Origin: PALSA-660 sp963726435
GTDB lineage: Bacteria > Actinomycetota > Coriobacteriia > Anaerosomatales > PALSA-660
Assembly: GCA_963726435.1 (NCBI GenBank)
Contig: CAVSCJ010000001.1
Location: forward strand, 296,938 to 360,937
Length of the DNA stretch: 64,000 bases
Reading direction: 5' to 3'
Shown here: piece after piece, positions 26,671 through 37,585 of the stretch
Layout: every line of letters begins with the position of its first letter
Position numbering within the stretch: the first letter of the stretch is position 1
Notes under the pieces: model-generated
Told to the model about the DNA's origin: nothing
The model's database searches: none
Seen by the model: the letters and a program-made list of their open reading frames with translations, nothing else
Position numbers and translations under genes: made by a program

Positions 26671-26733
26671 CCCTCCGGCGAGGTAGCCTCGGCCCGGGCT
26701 CGGCACCCTCCGGCGAGGTAGCCTCGGCCCGGG

Positions 26734-26735
<2 letters not shown>
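26671..26735 (-). repeat. Two direct copies of a 30-bp hairpin element after typA
   Basis: Identical 30-base copies at 26671-26700 and 26706-26735; the second reaches into the typA stop codon. On the minus strand each folds on CGAGG-CTA-CCTCG with flanking CCGG pairing, so this looks like a duplicated terminator hairpin. Confidence 0.6.
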
Positions 26736-28542
<1,807 letters not shown>

Positions 28543-28582
28543 GTCCTCGGTGTCACTCCGCAAGTCGGGGGGAGGCGCTCTT

Positions 28583-28612
28583 CGTGCCCGCGCCCTCTCG
28601 GGCTCGGGCACG
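28583..28612 (-). promoter_or_regulatory. Stable hairpin in the typA leader
   Basis: CGTGCCCG / CGGGCACG (8 bp) stacked, after one mismatch, on GCCC / GGGC with loop TCTC. It lies 41-70 bases upstream of the typA ATG; a possible -10 (TAAGGT, minus, 28620-28625) is just upstream of it. Confidence 0.4.
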
Positions 28613-28680
28613 GCCGCTCACCTTACCACGATTCTCGTCCCGCTGCCGCGCGGGGGCACCGCTGGCACCGCGCCAGCATC

Positions 28681-29322
28681 TCACCCGCCCGCGAGATACC
28701 GGTCGAACCAGTCGGATGACAGTGCGGAGACCTGCTCGAGCGTCCCCGGCTCCTCGAACAGGTGGGTCGCCCCCGGCACGATCTCGAGACGCTTCTCGGC
28801 CGAGCCGAGCCGCCGCAGGGCTTCTTCGTTGAGTTCGATCACCTGAGCGTCGAGTCCGCCGACGATCAACAGGGTCGGAGCGATCACGCGGCCCAGGGCG
28901 TCACCGGCCAAGTCCGGCCGACCTCCACGGGACACTACGGCATCCACGGTCGACCTGGCCTCAGCCGCGGCTCCGAGCGCCGCGGCGGCTCCAGTGCTGG
29001 CTCCGAAGTAGCCGACAGGCAGGCGCGGGATCGTGGGCTCGCCGAGCAACCACCGAGTGACCTCCAGCAGGCGCGACGTCAGCAGCGGGATGTCGAACCG
29101 CCGCTCGTAGTCGCTATCCTCAGCCGGAGTGAGGAGGTCGAAGAGCAGAGTCGCGAGGCGCCCGGACGCGCGCAGCGTCGAGGCCACCTCGCGGTTGCGG
29201 GGAGAGAGCCTACTCGAGCCGGAGCCGTGCGCGAAGACCACGAGCCCCGTCGCCCCTTCCGGGACGTCGAGATCGCCGGGCAGCACGGCCCCCTCCACGG
29301 GGATGCGGACCTCGCGTTCCAT
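28681..29322 (-). CDS. Alpha/beta hydrolase (dienelactone hydrolase-like)
   Basis: 213 residues. Nucleophile elbow FGASTGAAAA (Ser), acid in VGGLDAQV, and His in PGATHLFEEP form the triad; FAHGSGSSRLSPRN near the N terminus is an oxyanion-loop motif of this family, often fused to or near phosphoribosyltransferases. Substrate unknown. ATG at 29322 (another in-frame start may lie a few codons upstream). Confidence 0.85.
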   Translation of the reverse strand: MEREVRIPVEGAVLPGDLDVPEGATGLVVFAHGSGSSRLSPRNREVASTLRASGRLATLLFDLLTPAEDSDYERRFDIPLLTSRLLEVTRWLLGEPTIPRLPVGYFGASTGAAAALGAAAEARSTVDAVVSRGGRPDLAGDALGRVIAPTLLIVGGLDAQVIELNEEALRRLGSAEKRLEIVPGATHLFEEPGTLEQVSALSSDWFDRYLAGG

Positions 29323-29343
29323 GCGCTGTAGATGCCCGCGAAC

Positions 29344-29369
29344 GGGCGCGCCCACGCGCGGGCGCGCCC
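29344..29369. terminator. Inverted-repeat hairpin
   Basis: Two copies of the self-complementary GGGCGCGCCC (29344-29353, 29360-29369) can pair, between the small membrane protein gene and the hydrolase gene. Confidence 0.4.
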
Positions 29370-29397
29370 GACGATCCGGCTGTCTGTAAGCGGGGCT

Positions 29398-29778
29398 CTA
29401 CTTCCGGGGCATGTTCTGGTAGAAGCCCCAGACGAACACGACCGCCCACAGCGCCCACGGCGCCAGCGCCCACTTGGAGAGACTGGCGAGCAGGGCGTCC
29501 TTCTTCTTCTGGACGGCCCAGGCCCCCACGATCCCGACGGCCAGCATCGCGAAGAATGCGACGAGTGCGACCCATGTGTGGAGGTCGTTCACGAACCCGT
29601 AGCCAGCACTCACGAACATGCCGCCGGTCCCGATCAAGTCGAACACGACGCCGCCCAAGACGAACATCACGTTCTTCTGCGAGAACTTCTTCGCCCGGAA
29701 CGCGCCCCACACGCCGATGGAGTACAGAACTATCGCGACGATCATGGCCACGATGCCGACCAGGGTTGAGACCTGCAT
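29398..29778 (-). CDS. Small four-helix membrane protein (HsmA/TIGR03987-like)
   Basis: 126 residues with four hydrophobic helices (approximately 5-25, 38-58, 68-88, 100-120). The sequence WGAFRAKKFSQKNVMFVLGG and FDLIGTGGMFVSAG resembles the TIGR03987 family of unknown function. ATG at 29778. Assignment to the family is from memory and moderate. Confidence 0.75.
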   Translation of the reverse strand: MQVSTLVGIVAMIVAIVLYSIGVWGAFRAKKFSQKNVMFVLGGVVFDLIGTGGMFVSAGYGFVNDLHTWVALVAFFAMLAVGIVGAWAVQKKKDALLASLSKWALAPWALWAVVFVWGFYQNMPRK

Positions 29779-29895
29779 CCCCTTCGATCCCTCCTCGTTT
29801 CCGATGTTACGCCGGAACGAGGATACCGCGCCCCACGCCCCCCGCCACTACCCCTCTTGCCTCGGCCGACCCGGAGGGAGCCACAGGGCCTGCGC

Positions 29896-29901
29896 TATAG
29901 T
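29896..29901 (+). promoter_or_regulatory. Putative -10 element (TATAGT)
   Basis: TATAGT 35 bases before the ATG at 29937, with a GAGGGGG Shine-Dalgarno in between. The -35 is unclear. Confidence 0.4.
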
Positions 29902-29936
29902 CGGGTCGAAGAGCCGTCCGGCCACGAGGGGGAACC

Positions 29937-30197
29937 ATGGCTGAGGAGTATCGGCTGGTGCCGGTGGACGAGGTCCCGGGGAGCGCCGCGGTCAGCCGTC
30001 GCGGCATCTACGCCCGGGTGCTGGAGGAGTTCCTGGCATCGGGCGTCAAGGCCGCCAAAGTTGAGATGGCCGACCGCAAACCGCGCACGATCCAGGTGAG
30101 CCTGCTCGCCGCCGTGCGCAAGGCCGGCATCAAGGACGCCGTCCACGTCGCGATGCGCGGCCAGGACATCTACCTGGTGCGGCTGCAGGGCAAGTAG
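29937..30197 (+). CDS. Small protein of unknown function
   Basis: 86 residues, no membrane segment; predicted mixed alpha/beta with repeated basic and hydrophobic positions (VSRRGIYARVLEEFLASG, SLLAAVRKAGIKDAV). ATG is preceded by GAGGGGG, and a plausible -10 lies upstream, so it is probably real. I do not recognise the family. Confidence 0.75.
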   Translation: MAEEYRLVPVDEVPGSAAVSRRGIYARVLEEFLASGVKAAKVEMADRKPRTIQVSLLAAVRKAGIKDAVHVAMRGQDIYLVRLQGK

Positions 30198-30250
30198 AGC
30201 CCGCCGCGGGCAGTGCGCCCGGCTCGACTTCCGTCCCGTCTTGGCATACG

Positions 30251-30280
30251 GTTTGCCTGCTAACCGTTTGTCTGCTAACC
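30251..30280 (+). promoter_or_regulatory. Tandem 15-bp repeat, candidate MarR operator/promoter
   Basis: GTTTGCCTGCTAACC followed immediately by GTTTGTCTGCTAACC, 14 of 15 identical. It overlaps a possible promoter (TTTGCC, 18-base gap, TAACCT) about 60 bases before the MarR gene, consistent with autoregulation. Confidence 0.55.
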
Positions 30281-30340
30281 TTTCGGCGCCAAACCACTGT
30301 CGGACCGCCTCGCTGCGGCCCAGAACGGACGCGCGCAGCC

Positions 30341-30865
30341 ATGGACGCCAAGGACCATCATCATCACCCTCACGTCGCGCACGACATCGAGGACATCGAC
30401 CCCCTCTCGGCGGAGGTGTTCAACGCATTCCGCCGCACGATGCACCTGAGCAAGCAGCTCCTCGGCCGCGTCATGGCCGAGAAGGGCGGGCATCCGGGCG
30501 CGGCCGGCGTGCTGAGGGTTCTCTCCGCGCACGAAGGCATCACCCAGCGCGACCTAGCGGAAACCCTCCATCTCTCCCGCCCGACGGTGACCACGATGCT
30601 CCAGCGGCTCGAGCAGCACGGACTTCTGGAGCGATGGGATGACGAGACGGACCAGCGCCTCACCAGGATCCGGCTGACTGAGAAGGGACTGGCGCAGGCA
30701 AGAACGTTCCAGGAGTCGTTCGCGACGTACATCGAGGCGACCACAGGAGCCATGTCCGAAACCGACAGGCGCGAGCTCGCACGCCTCCTGGGCGTCCTGG
30801 GCGACAACGCGGCGAGCGCGCTCGCGAGAACCGAAGAGACCGCCCCGACCGGCGACGCCGAGTAG
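30341..30865 (+). CDS. MarR-family transcriptional regulator
   Basis: 174 residues. His-rich N terminus (HHHHPHVAHD), then a winged helix-turn-helix: ITQRDLAETLHLSRPTVTTMLQRLEQHGLLER and the wing DQRLTRIRLTEKG. It precedes the two ABC exporter genes by 24 bases and is almost certainly their regulator. The His cluster hints at metal binding but may be incidental. Confidence 0.9.
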   Translation: MDAKDHHHHPHVAHDIEDIDPLSAEVFNAFRRTMHLSKQLLGRVMAEKGGHPGAAGVLRVLSAHEGITQRDLAETLHLSRPTVTTMLQRLEQHGLLERWDDETDQRLTRIRLTEKGLAQARTFQESFATYIEATTGAMSETDRRELARLLGVLGDNAASALARTEETAPTGDAE

Positions 30866-30889
30866 AGACAGCGGAAGGGCCACCACTCC

Positions 30890-32665
30890 ATGTTCAGACT
30901 GCTCCGCACATACCTTCGCCCGTACTGGAAGCAGGTCGTCGTCGTCGTGACCCTGCTGCTGTTCCAGTCGATCGCGAACCTGTATCTGCCCGACCTCAAC
31001 GCCAACATCATCAACAACGGCGTTGCCAAGGGCGACTTGAACTACATACTCACGACCGGCGGGTTCATGCTGCTCGTCACGCTGGCTCTCGGGGTCATCT
31101 CCATCGTCGCGATCTACTTCGGCTCGCGCACCTCGATGGCCTTCGGCCGCGATGTCCGCGGCGCGATCTTCCACCACGTCGGGACGCTCTCGCAAACCGA
31201 GGTCAACGCCTTCGGCACCCCGTCGCTCATCACGCGCAACACCAACGACGTGCAGCAAGTGCAGCAGGTCGTGATGATGGCCCTGAACATGATGATCTCC
31301 GCGCCCCTGTTGCTGATCGGCGGGATCATCATGGCGCTGAGGCAGGACGTGCCGCTCTCCGGGCTGCTAGTCGTTGTCCTTCCCGTCATGGCCGCCTTCA
31401 TCGGCATCGCGCTCGTGAAGGCCATGCCGCTCTTCCGCGCGATGCAGATCAAGATCGACAACATCAACAAGGTCATGCGCGAGACGCTCTCGGGCGTGCG
31501 CGTGATCCGCGCGTTCGTGCGCAACGACTTCGAGGAGAAGAGGTTCGAGGGCGTCAACGCGGACCTCACCGCGACGGCCGTGAAGGTGAACCGCATATTC
31601 GCGCTCATGATCCCGGGCCTGTTCGGCATCCTGAACATGACCACGGTGGCCGTAATCTGGTTCGGAGGGCTTCGGATCGCCGCGGCCCCCGGAAGCGTCG
31701 TCTCGCTCTTCGGCATCACCCTGGCGACCGGGCCCATGCCGATCGGCAACCTGACCGCCTTCCTGACATACATCATGCAGATCCTGATGTCGGTGATGAT
31801 GGCGACGCTGATGTTCGCGATGGTCCCGCGCGCCGCGGCCTCCGGAGACCGCATCCAAGAAGTGCTCGACACCAAACCGAGCGTGTGCGATCCCGCCTCC
31901 CCCGCGCTCCCCTGCGAGGAGACCGGCAGGGTCGAGTTCCGCGATGTCGAGTTCCGCTACCCGAACGCGGAGGACCCGGTGCTCCGGGACATCAGCTTCG
32001 CCTGCGGGCCGGGCGAGGTGACAGCCATCGTCGGCAGCACGGGTTCCGGCAAGTCGACTCTGATCAACCTGATCCCGCGCTTCTTCGACGTGACGGGCGG
32101 TCAGCTGCTGATAGACGGCGTGGATGCCCGCGAACTGACCCTAGAGGACCTTTGGAGCCGGATCGGGTTCATCCCACAGCGAGCGTTCCTGTTCAGCGGC
32201 ACGGTCGCGAGCAACCTGCGCTACGGGAACGAGGACGCGACCGACGAGGAGCTTTGGCACGCGCTCGAGATCGCGCAGGGCTCCGACTTCGTCCGCGAGA
32301 TGCCCGAGCAGCTCGCGGCCCCCATAACGCAGGGCGGGTCGAACGTATCTGGCGGCCAACGGCAGCGGCTCGCGATCGCCCGCGCCCTGGTCAAGCGGCC
32401 CAAGATCTACGTCTTCGACGACTCTTTCTCGGCGCTCGACTTCACCACCGACTCGAAGCTGCGGGCGGCGCTCAAGCACGAGACGGCCGACGCGACCGTG
32501 ATCATCGTCGCCCAACGCGTCTCGACCATCCTTCACGCCGACCGCATCGTCGTCATGGACGGCGGGCGGATCGTAGGGATGGGCACGCACGCCGAGCTGA
32601 TGGAGAGCAGTGAGACATACCGCGAGATCGTCTTCTCGCAGCTGACGAAGGAGGAAGTGGCGTGA
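30890..32665 (+). CDS. ABC exporter half-transporter, degenerate-site subunit
   Basis: 591 residues: six-helix membrane domain (~1-320) and a nucleotide-binding domain (~340-591). Walker A GSTGSGKST near 381, canonical signature NVSGGQRQRL near 484, but Walker B is VFDDSFSALD near 507: Asp replaces the catalytic Glu. It pairs with the next gene (GTGA overlap); the mix is typical of heterodimeric multidrug exporters such as TM287/288 or LmrCD. Probably exports drugs or lipids under MarR control. Confidence 0.92.
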   Translation: MFRLLRTYLRPYWKQVVVVVTLLLFQSIANLYLPDLNANIINNGVAKGDLNYILTTGGFMLLVTLALGVISIVAIYFGSRTSMAFGRDVRGAIFHHVGTLSQTEVNAFGTPSLITRNTNDVQQVQQVVMMALNMMISAPLLLIGGIIMALRQDVPLSGLLVVVLPVMAAFIGIALVKAMPLFRAMQIKIDNINKVMRETLSGVRVIRAFVRNDFEEKRFEGVNADLTATAVKVNRIFALMIPGLFGILNMTTVAVIWFGGLRIAAAPGSVVSLFGITLATGPMPIGNLTAFLTYIMQILMSVMMATLMFAMVPRAAASGDRIQEVLDTKPSVCDPASPALPCEETGRVEFRDVEFRYPNAEDPVLRDISFACGPGEVTAIVGSTGSGKSTLINLIPRFFDVTGGQLLIDGVDARELTLEDLWSRIGFIPQRAFLFSGTVASNLRYGNEDATDEELWHALEIAQGSDFVREMPEQLAAPITQGGSNVSGGQRQRLAIARALVKRPKIYVFDDSFSALDFTTDSKLRAALKHETADATVIIVAQRVSTILHADRIVVMDGGRIVGMGTHAELMESSETYREIVFSQLTKEEVA

Positions 32666-34665
32666 GCGACTCCACGAACGCACCAACGCCGACTCCTCCG
32701 CGCGCGCCCGCGGGCCCGCGCCCAGGCGGCTTCCGCGGCCCCGGCGGCGGCGGCCCGGGCGGCCACGGCCTCGCGATGCCTGTCGCCAAGCCGAAGAACT
32801 TCCTCGATTCCGGCAAGCGACTGATCGGCCTGCTGAGGCCCCACCGCGTCATGATCGCGATCGTGATCGCGCTGGGCATCGTCTCCGTAACGTTCAACAT
32901 CCTGGGTCCGAGGCTCATGGGTAACGCCACCACCCTCCTGTTCACGGGCGTGATCAGCAAGCAGATGCCGGCGGGAGCGACGCAGGCGCAGGTCGTCGCG
33001 GGGCTCAAGGCCAGCGGCCAGACCCAGCTAGCGCAGATGCTCTCGAGCATGAAGCTCACACCCGGCGTGGGCGTCGACTTCCTCGGCCTCCGCAACATCG
33101 CTCTCCTGCTCGCCCTCTTCTACCTGCTCTCCGCGGTGTTCTCCTGGTTGCAGCAGTACCTGACGGTCGGGATATCGCAAGGGATCGTCTACGAGCTGCG
33201 CAACGAGGTCTCGCGCAAGCTGGCCAAGCTGCCGCTGCGGTACTTCGACTCACACGCCCGCGGCGACATCCTGTCCCGGGTGACCAACGACATAGACAAC
33301 ATCGCGAACACGTTGCAGCAGAGCTTGACGCAGATCGTCACCTCTCTGCTCACCATCGTCGGCGTGCTGGCGATGATGTTCTCGATCAACTGGCTGCTCG
33401 CGCTGATCTCGCTGCTCACGGTGCCGATCTCCGTCGCGGTCACGATCTTCATCGCCAAGCGCAGCCAGAAGCAGTTCTCGCTCCAGTGGGAGCGCACCGG
33501 GGACCTCAACGGCCACGTGGAGGAGATGCACACGGGCCGCAACATCGTGAAGGTGTTCGGCCGGGAGAAGGAGTCCGAGGTCGTCTTCGACGAGAAGAAC
33601 GAGAAGCTGTACCAAGCGAGCTTCAAGGCGCAGTTCATCTCGGGCACCATCCAGCCGATGATGAACTTCGTCGGCAACCTGAACTACGTCGCGATCGCCG
33701 TCATCGGCGGCGTCAAGGTGGCCTCCGGCACGCTGTCCCTCGGCGACGTTCAGGCATTCATCCAGTATTCGCGCCAGTTCACATGGCCCATCACGCAGGT
33801 CGCCAGCATCATGAACGTCATGCAGTCGGCCGTCGCCTCGGCCGAGCGGGTCTTCGAGTTGCTGGACGAGACCGAGGAGAGCCCCGAGCCCGTCACTCCG
33901 GCGAAGCTCGTCAAGTGCTGTGGCCACATCGAGCTCAGCGACGTCTCCTTCCGCTACGAGCCGGAGACCCCTCTCATCGAGGACCTCGACCTGGACGTCA
34001 AGCCCGGTCAGACCGTTGCGATCGTCGGTCCGACGGGTGCCGGCAAGACAACGCTCGTCAACCTTCTGCTCCGCTTCTACGACATCGACCACGGCACCAT
34101 CCGCGTGGACGGCGTGGACACTCGGGAGATGGCCCGCAACGACTTGCGGTCGCTCTTCGGCATGGTGCTGCAGGACGCTTGGCTGTTCGGCGGCACGATC
34201 CGCGAGAACATCGCCTACGGGCGCGAGGGCGCCACCGCCGAGCAGATCGAGTCGGCGGCGAAGGCGGCCTACGTCGATCACTTCGTGCGCACCCTGCCCC
34301 AGGGATACGACACCGTGCTCGACGACGAGGCGACCAACGTCAGCCAGGGCGAGAAGCAACTGCTCACGATCGCGCGCGCGTTCCTCGCCGACCCCGAGGT
34401 GCTGATCCTCGACGAGGCGACCAGCTCGGTCGACACCCGCACCGAGATACTGATCCAGAAGGCTATGGCTCGCCTGATGAAGCATCGGACGTCGTTCGTC
34501 ATAGCGCACCGCCTGTCGACCATCCGCGACGCCGACGTCATCTTGGTGATGAACCACGGAAGGATAGTCGAGAAGGGCACGCACGCCGAGCTGCTGGAAG
34601 CACGCGGCTTCTACTATGAGCTCTACAACAGCCAGTTCGTCGAGGCCTACGACGAGGCGGTGTGA
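32662..34665 (+). CDS. ABC exporter half-transporter, catalytic-site subunit
   Basis: 667 residues with a Pro/Gly-rich N-terminal extension (~1-35), six-helix membrane domain, and a nucleotide-binding domain (~420-667). Walker A GPTGAGKTT near 455 and Walker B LILDEATSSVD near 581 have the catalytic Glu, while the signature is NVSQGEKQ near 558 rather than SGGQ. The complementary defects in the two subunits give one consensus ATP site per dimer. GTG start at 32662. Confidence 0.92.
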   Translation: MSDSTNAPTPTPPRAPAGPRPGGFRGPGGGGPGGHGLAMPVAKPKNFLDSGKRLIGLLRPHRVMIAIVIALGIVSVTFNILGPRLMGNATTLLFTGVISKQMPAGATQAQVVAGLKASGQTQLAQMLSSMKLTPGVGVDFLGLRNIALLLALFYLLSAVFSWLQQYLTVGISQGIVYELRNEVSRKLAKLPLRYFDSHARGDILSRVTNDIDNIANTLQQSLTQIVTSLLTIVGVLAMMFSINWLLALISLLTVPISVAVTIFIAKRSQKQFSLQWERTGDLNGHVEEMHTGRNIVKVFGREKESEVVFDEKNEKLYQASFKAQFISGTIQPMMNFVGNLNYVAIAVIGGVKVASGTLSLGDVQAFIQYSRQFTWPITQVASIMNVMQSAVASAERVFELLDETEESPEPVTPAKLVKCCGHIELSDVSFRYEPETPLIEDLDLDVKPGQTVAIVGPTGAGKTTLVNLLLRFYDIDHGTIRVDGVDTREMARNDLRSLFGMVLQDAWLFGGTIRENIAYGREGATAEQIESAAKAAYVDHFVRTLPQGYDTVLDDEATNVSQGEKQLLTIARAFLADPEVLILDEATSSVDTRTEILIQKAMARLMKHRTSFVIAHRLSTIRDADVILVMNHGRIVEKGTHAELLEARGFYYELYNSQFVEAYDEAV

Positions 34666-34711
34666 GGGCGGGCCGCGCCACGATGTGATGCCCGGGCGCA
34701 CCCGGTGACCC

Positions 34712-35884
34712 TCAGACCACCTGCACGCCCTGCCTGAACACCCGCGCCACGACATTCGAGCCGGGACGGTAGGCCAGGTGCGTGAACGAGGGCGCGTCAA
34801 GGATCGCGAAGTCAGCGGAGGAGCCCGGCGACAAGTGGCCGACATCGTTGCGCCAGAGCGCCGCCGCTCCCCCTGCCGTCGCCGCCCACAATGCCTCGGC
34901 CGGCGTCATCCGCATCTCTCTCACAGCCAGCGCGATGCAGAAGGGCATCGAGGTGACGTAGGAGGTGCCCGGGTTGCAGTCGGTCGCGATCGCGACCGTG
35001 ACGCCGGCGTCCAGAAGGCGCCGCGCATCCGCGTAGGGCGCGCGCGTGGAGAAGTCGGCCGCCGGCAGAAGGGTGGCCACCACTCCAGCCTCGCGAAGCA
35101 AGGATACGTCTTCGTCGGTCAAGTAGTTGCAGTGGTCGAGACTTGCGGCACGGGACGCCGCCGCGACGCGTGCGCCGGGGCCGTGCGCGAGCTGATTGCC
35201 GTGCAGGCGGGGCAGCAGTCCCGCGACGAGGCCCGCAGAGAGCACCCGCCTCGTCTCCTCCTCGTCGAACGCCCCGGTGTCGCAGAAGACATCGACCCAG
35301 CGAGCTAGAGGCGCGCAGGCGTCCAGCATCTCGCCGCAAACCAGGTCGAGGTACGCACCGCGGTCCGTTGCGAACTCGGGCGGGACGGCATGGGCGCCCA
35401 GGAATGTCGTCTCACTCGCGAACTCCCCCGAGACTTCCAGCGTTCGCTTCTCGTCCGAGACCGTCAGCCCGTAGCCGCTCTTCGCCTCGATCGTGGTGGT
35501 GCCCTGCGCTGTCATCTCGCTCGAGCGGCGCCGCGCGCCGTCGCGCAGAGCCTCATCCGACGCGGCCCGGGTCGCGGCCACCGTCGCAGAGATACCTCCG
35601 CCCGTGTAGCGCTCACCCGCCATACGCGCGACGAACTCGGCCGAGCGCTCGCCTTCGAACACCAGGTGCGTGTGGCTGTCGACGAAGCCCGGGACGACGG
35701 ACGCGCCCGCACAGTCGATGCGCCGGTCGGCGTCGGGCGCCCCTGGCGCGGCCCCCACCCAGGCGACCAGCCCGTCCTCGGTCACGAGCGCCGCGTCGTG
35801 CATGACCCCCAAGGCGCTCCCGTCCCCGAGCGACGGGTCGCACGTTACCAACTCGCCTACGTTCGTCAGCAGCAGCGCCGTCAT
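34712..35884 (-). CDS. hutI: Imidazolonepropionase
   Basis: 390 residues, amidohydrolase fold. Metal motif VDSHTHLVF near residue 70, EAKSGYGL, HGNQLAHG, DHCNYL and ATDCNPGT. Hydrolyses imidazolonepropionate to formiminoglutamate, third step of histidine degradation. The ATG at 35884 overlaps the hutU TGA (ATGA). Confidence 0.95.
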   Translation of the reverse strand: MTALLLTNVGELVTCDPSLGDGSALGVMHDAALVTEDGLVAWVGAAPGAPDADRRIDCAGASVVPGFVDSHTHLVFEGERSAEFVARMAGERYTGGGISATVAATRAASDEALRDGARRRSSEMTAQGTTTIEAKSGYGLTVSDEKRTLEVSGEFASETTFLGAHAVPPEFATDRGAYLDLVCGEMLDACAPLARWVDVFCDTGAFDEEETRRVLSAGLVAGLLPRLHGNQLAHGPGARVAAASRAASLDHCNYLTDEDVSLLREAGVVATLLPAADFSTRAPYADARRLLDAGVTVAIATDCNPGTSYVTSMPFCIALAVREMRMTPAEALWAATAGGAAALWRNDVGHLSPGSSADFAILDAPSFTHLAYRPGSNVVARVFRQGVQVV

Positions 35885-37557
35885 CGCCCGGCCTCCTCCG
35901 CGCCCTCGCTCATGGGCACGCGCACCCCGCTCCCGGCGGCGACATCCTTCGCGGCGTCGTAGCCGGCGTCCGCATGCCTGATGACGCCCGTCGCCGGATC
36001 GTTGGTGAGAACTCGCTCGATCTTGGCGGCGGCCAGCGCGGTGCCGTCCGCGACGGTCACCTGCCCGGCGTGGATCGACCGCCCGATGCCGACCCCCCCG
36101 CCGTGGTGGATAGCGACCCAAGTCGCGCCAGAAGCGGTGTTGACGAGGGCGTTCAGGAGTGGCCAGTCCGCGATCGCGTCGCTGCCGTCGAGCATCGCCT
36201 CGGTCTCGCGGTAAGGGGACGCCACGCTGCCGCAGTCGAGGTGGTCGCGTCCGATCACGATCGGCGCGCTGACCCTGCCGTCGGCGACCATCTCGTTGAA
36301 GAGCGCACCCGCCTTGTCTCGCTCGCCGAGCCCGAGCCAACAGATGCGGGCTGGCAGCCCTTGGAAGGCAATCTTCTCGCCGGCGCGATGGATCCACCGG
36401 CGAAGCGCCTCGTTGTCCGGGAAGAGGTCGATGACGGCCTTGTCGGTCGCCAGTATGTCCGCCGGATCCCCCGAGAGCGCTGCCCAGCGGAAGGGGCCCT
36501 GCCCCTTGCAGAAGAGAGGGCGGATGTAGGCCGGGACGAATCCCGGGAAGTCCCATGCGCGATCGTAGCCGCCCGCCTCCGCCTCGGCCCGGATCGAGTT
36601 GCCGTAGTCGAACACCTCGGCGCCAGCGTCGAGAAAGCCGACCATCGCCTCGACGTGCAGAGCCATCGACTCGCGGGCCCGCTGAGTGAAGCCCTCCGGA
36701 TCCCGCTCGGCGTACTCGTGCCACGCTTCGAGCGTCACGCCAAGAGGAAGGTAGGCCAGGGGGTCGTGGGCCGAGGTCTGGTCGGTGACGATGTCGACCT
36801 CCACCCCGCGGCGTAGCAGCTCGGGGAGAACGGCGGCGCAGTTGCCCTGCAACCCCAGACTGTACGCGCGCCTCTCCCGCTTGGCCGACTCGAGGCGTGC
36901 CAGCGCATCCTCGAGGTCGGTCGTCCACTCGTCGAGGTAGCGTTGCTCGACACGGCGGCGCAACCGGGCCGGGTCGACCTCGACCACGAGGACGACGCCG
37001 TCGTTCAGGGTGACGGCGAGAGGCTGGGCCCCACCCATCCCGCCGCAACCTCCGGTGACCGTCAGCGTCCCGCGAAGCGAGCCGCCGAAGCGCTTGGCAG
37101 CGATCGCGGCGAAGGTCTCGTAGGTGCCCTGGACGATCCCCTGGGTTCCGATGTAGATCCACGAGCCCGCGGTCATCTGGCCGTACATCGTGAGCCCCAG
37201 ATGCTCGAGACGACGGAACTCGGGCCAAGTCGCCCAGTCCGGCACGAGGTTGCTGTTCGCGATCAGAACTCGGGGCGCCCACTCGTGCGTGCGCAGGACT
37301 CCGACCGGACGGCCCGACTGCACGAGCATCGTCTCGTCGTCTCCCAAGCTCCGCAGAGTGCGGACCAGAGCGTCGAAGGACGCCCAGTCGCGGGCCGCTT
37401 TGCCAGTCCCGCCGTAGACCACCAGGTCGTCGGGGCGTTCGGCAACCTCCGGGTCGAGGTTGTTCATGAGCATGCGCAGTGCGGCCTCCTGCGGCCAACC
37501 TCGCGCCGTCAGGACGCTCCCCCGCGCAGCGCGGACCGGACGCGCACCCTCGCTCAC
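35881..37557 (-). CDS. hutU: Urocanate hydratase
   Basis: 558 residues, standard length. NAD-dependent hydration of urocanate. Visible family motifs: MLMNNLDPEVAERPDDLVVYGG region (N terminus), TVTGGCGGMGGAQPLA, catalytic-region DQTSAHDP, and GDPADILATDKAV. GTG at 37557 with AAGGGAG eight bases upstream. Between hutH (28 bases) and hutI (overlap). Confidence 0.96.
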   Translation of the reverse strand: MSEGARPVRAARGSVLTARGWPQEAALRMLMNNLDPEVAERPDDLVVYGGTGKAARDWASFDALVRTLRSLGDDETMLVQSGRPVGVLRTHEWAPRVLIANSNLVPDWATWPEFRRLEHLGLTMYGQMTAGSWIYIGTQGIVQGTYETFAAIAAKRFGGSLRGTLTVTGGCGGMGGAQPLAVTLNDGVVLVVEVDPARLRRRVEQRYLDEWTTDLEDALARLESAKRERRAYSLGLQGNCAAVLPELLRRGVEVDIVTDQTSAHDPLAYLPLGVTLEAWHEYAERDPEGFTQRARESMALHVEAMVGFLDAGAEVFDYGNSIRAEAEAGGYDRAWDFPGFVPAYIRPLFCKGQGPFRWAALSGDPADILATDKAVIDLFPDNEALRRWIHRAGEKIAFQGLPARICWLGLGERDKAGALFNEMVADGRVSAPIVIGRDHLDCGSVASPYRETEAMLDGSDAIADWPLLNALVNTASGATWVAIHHGGGVGIGRSIHAGQVTVADGTALAAAKIERVLTNDPATGVIRHADAGYDAAKDVAAGSGVRVPMSEGAEEAGR

Positions 37558-37585
37558 GGACGTCTCCCTTCGCTCCTGCCCGACC

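Noticed and set aside
30341..30400. His-rich start of the MarR regulator as a metal sensor
   Set aside because: Only a short His run; could be disordered tail. No metal genes nearby.
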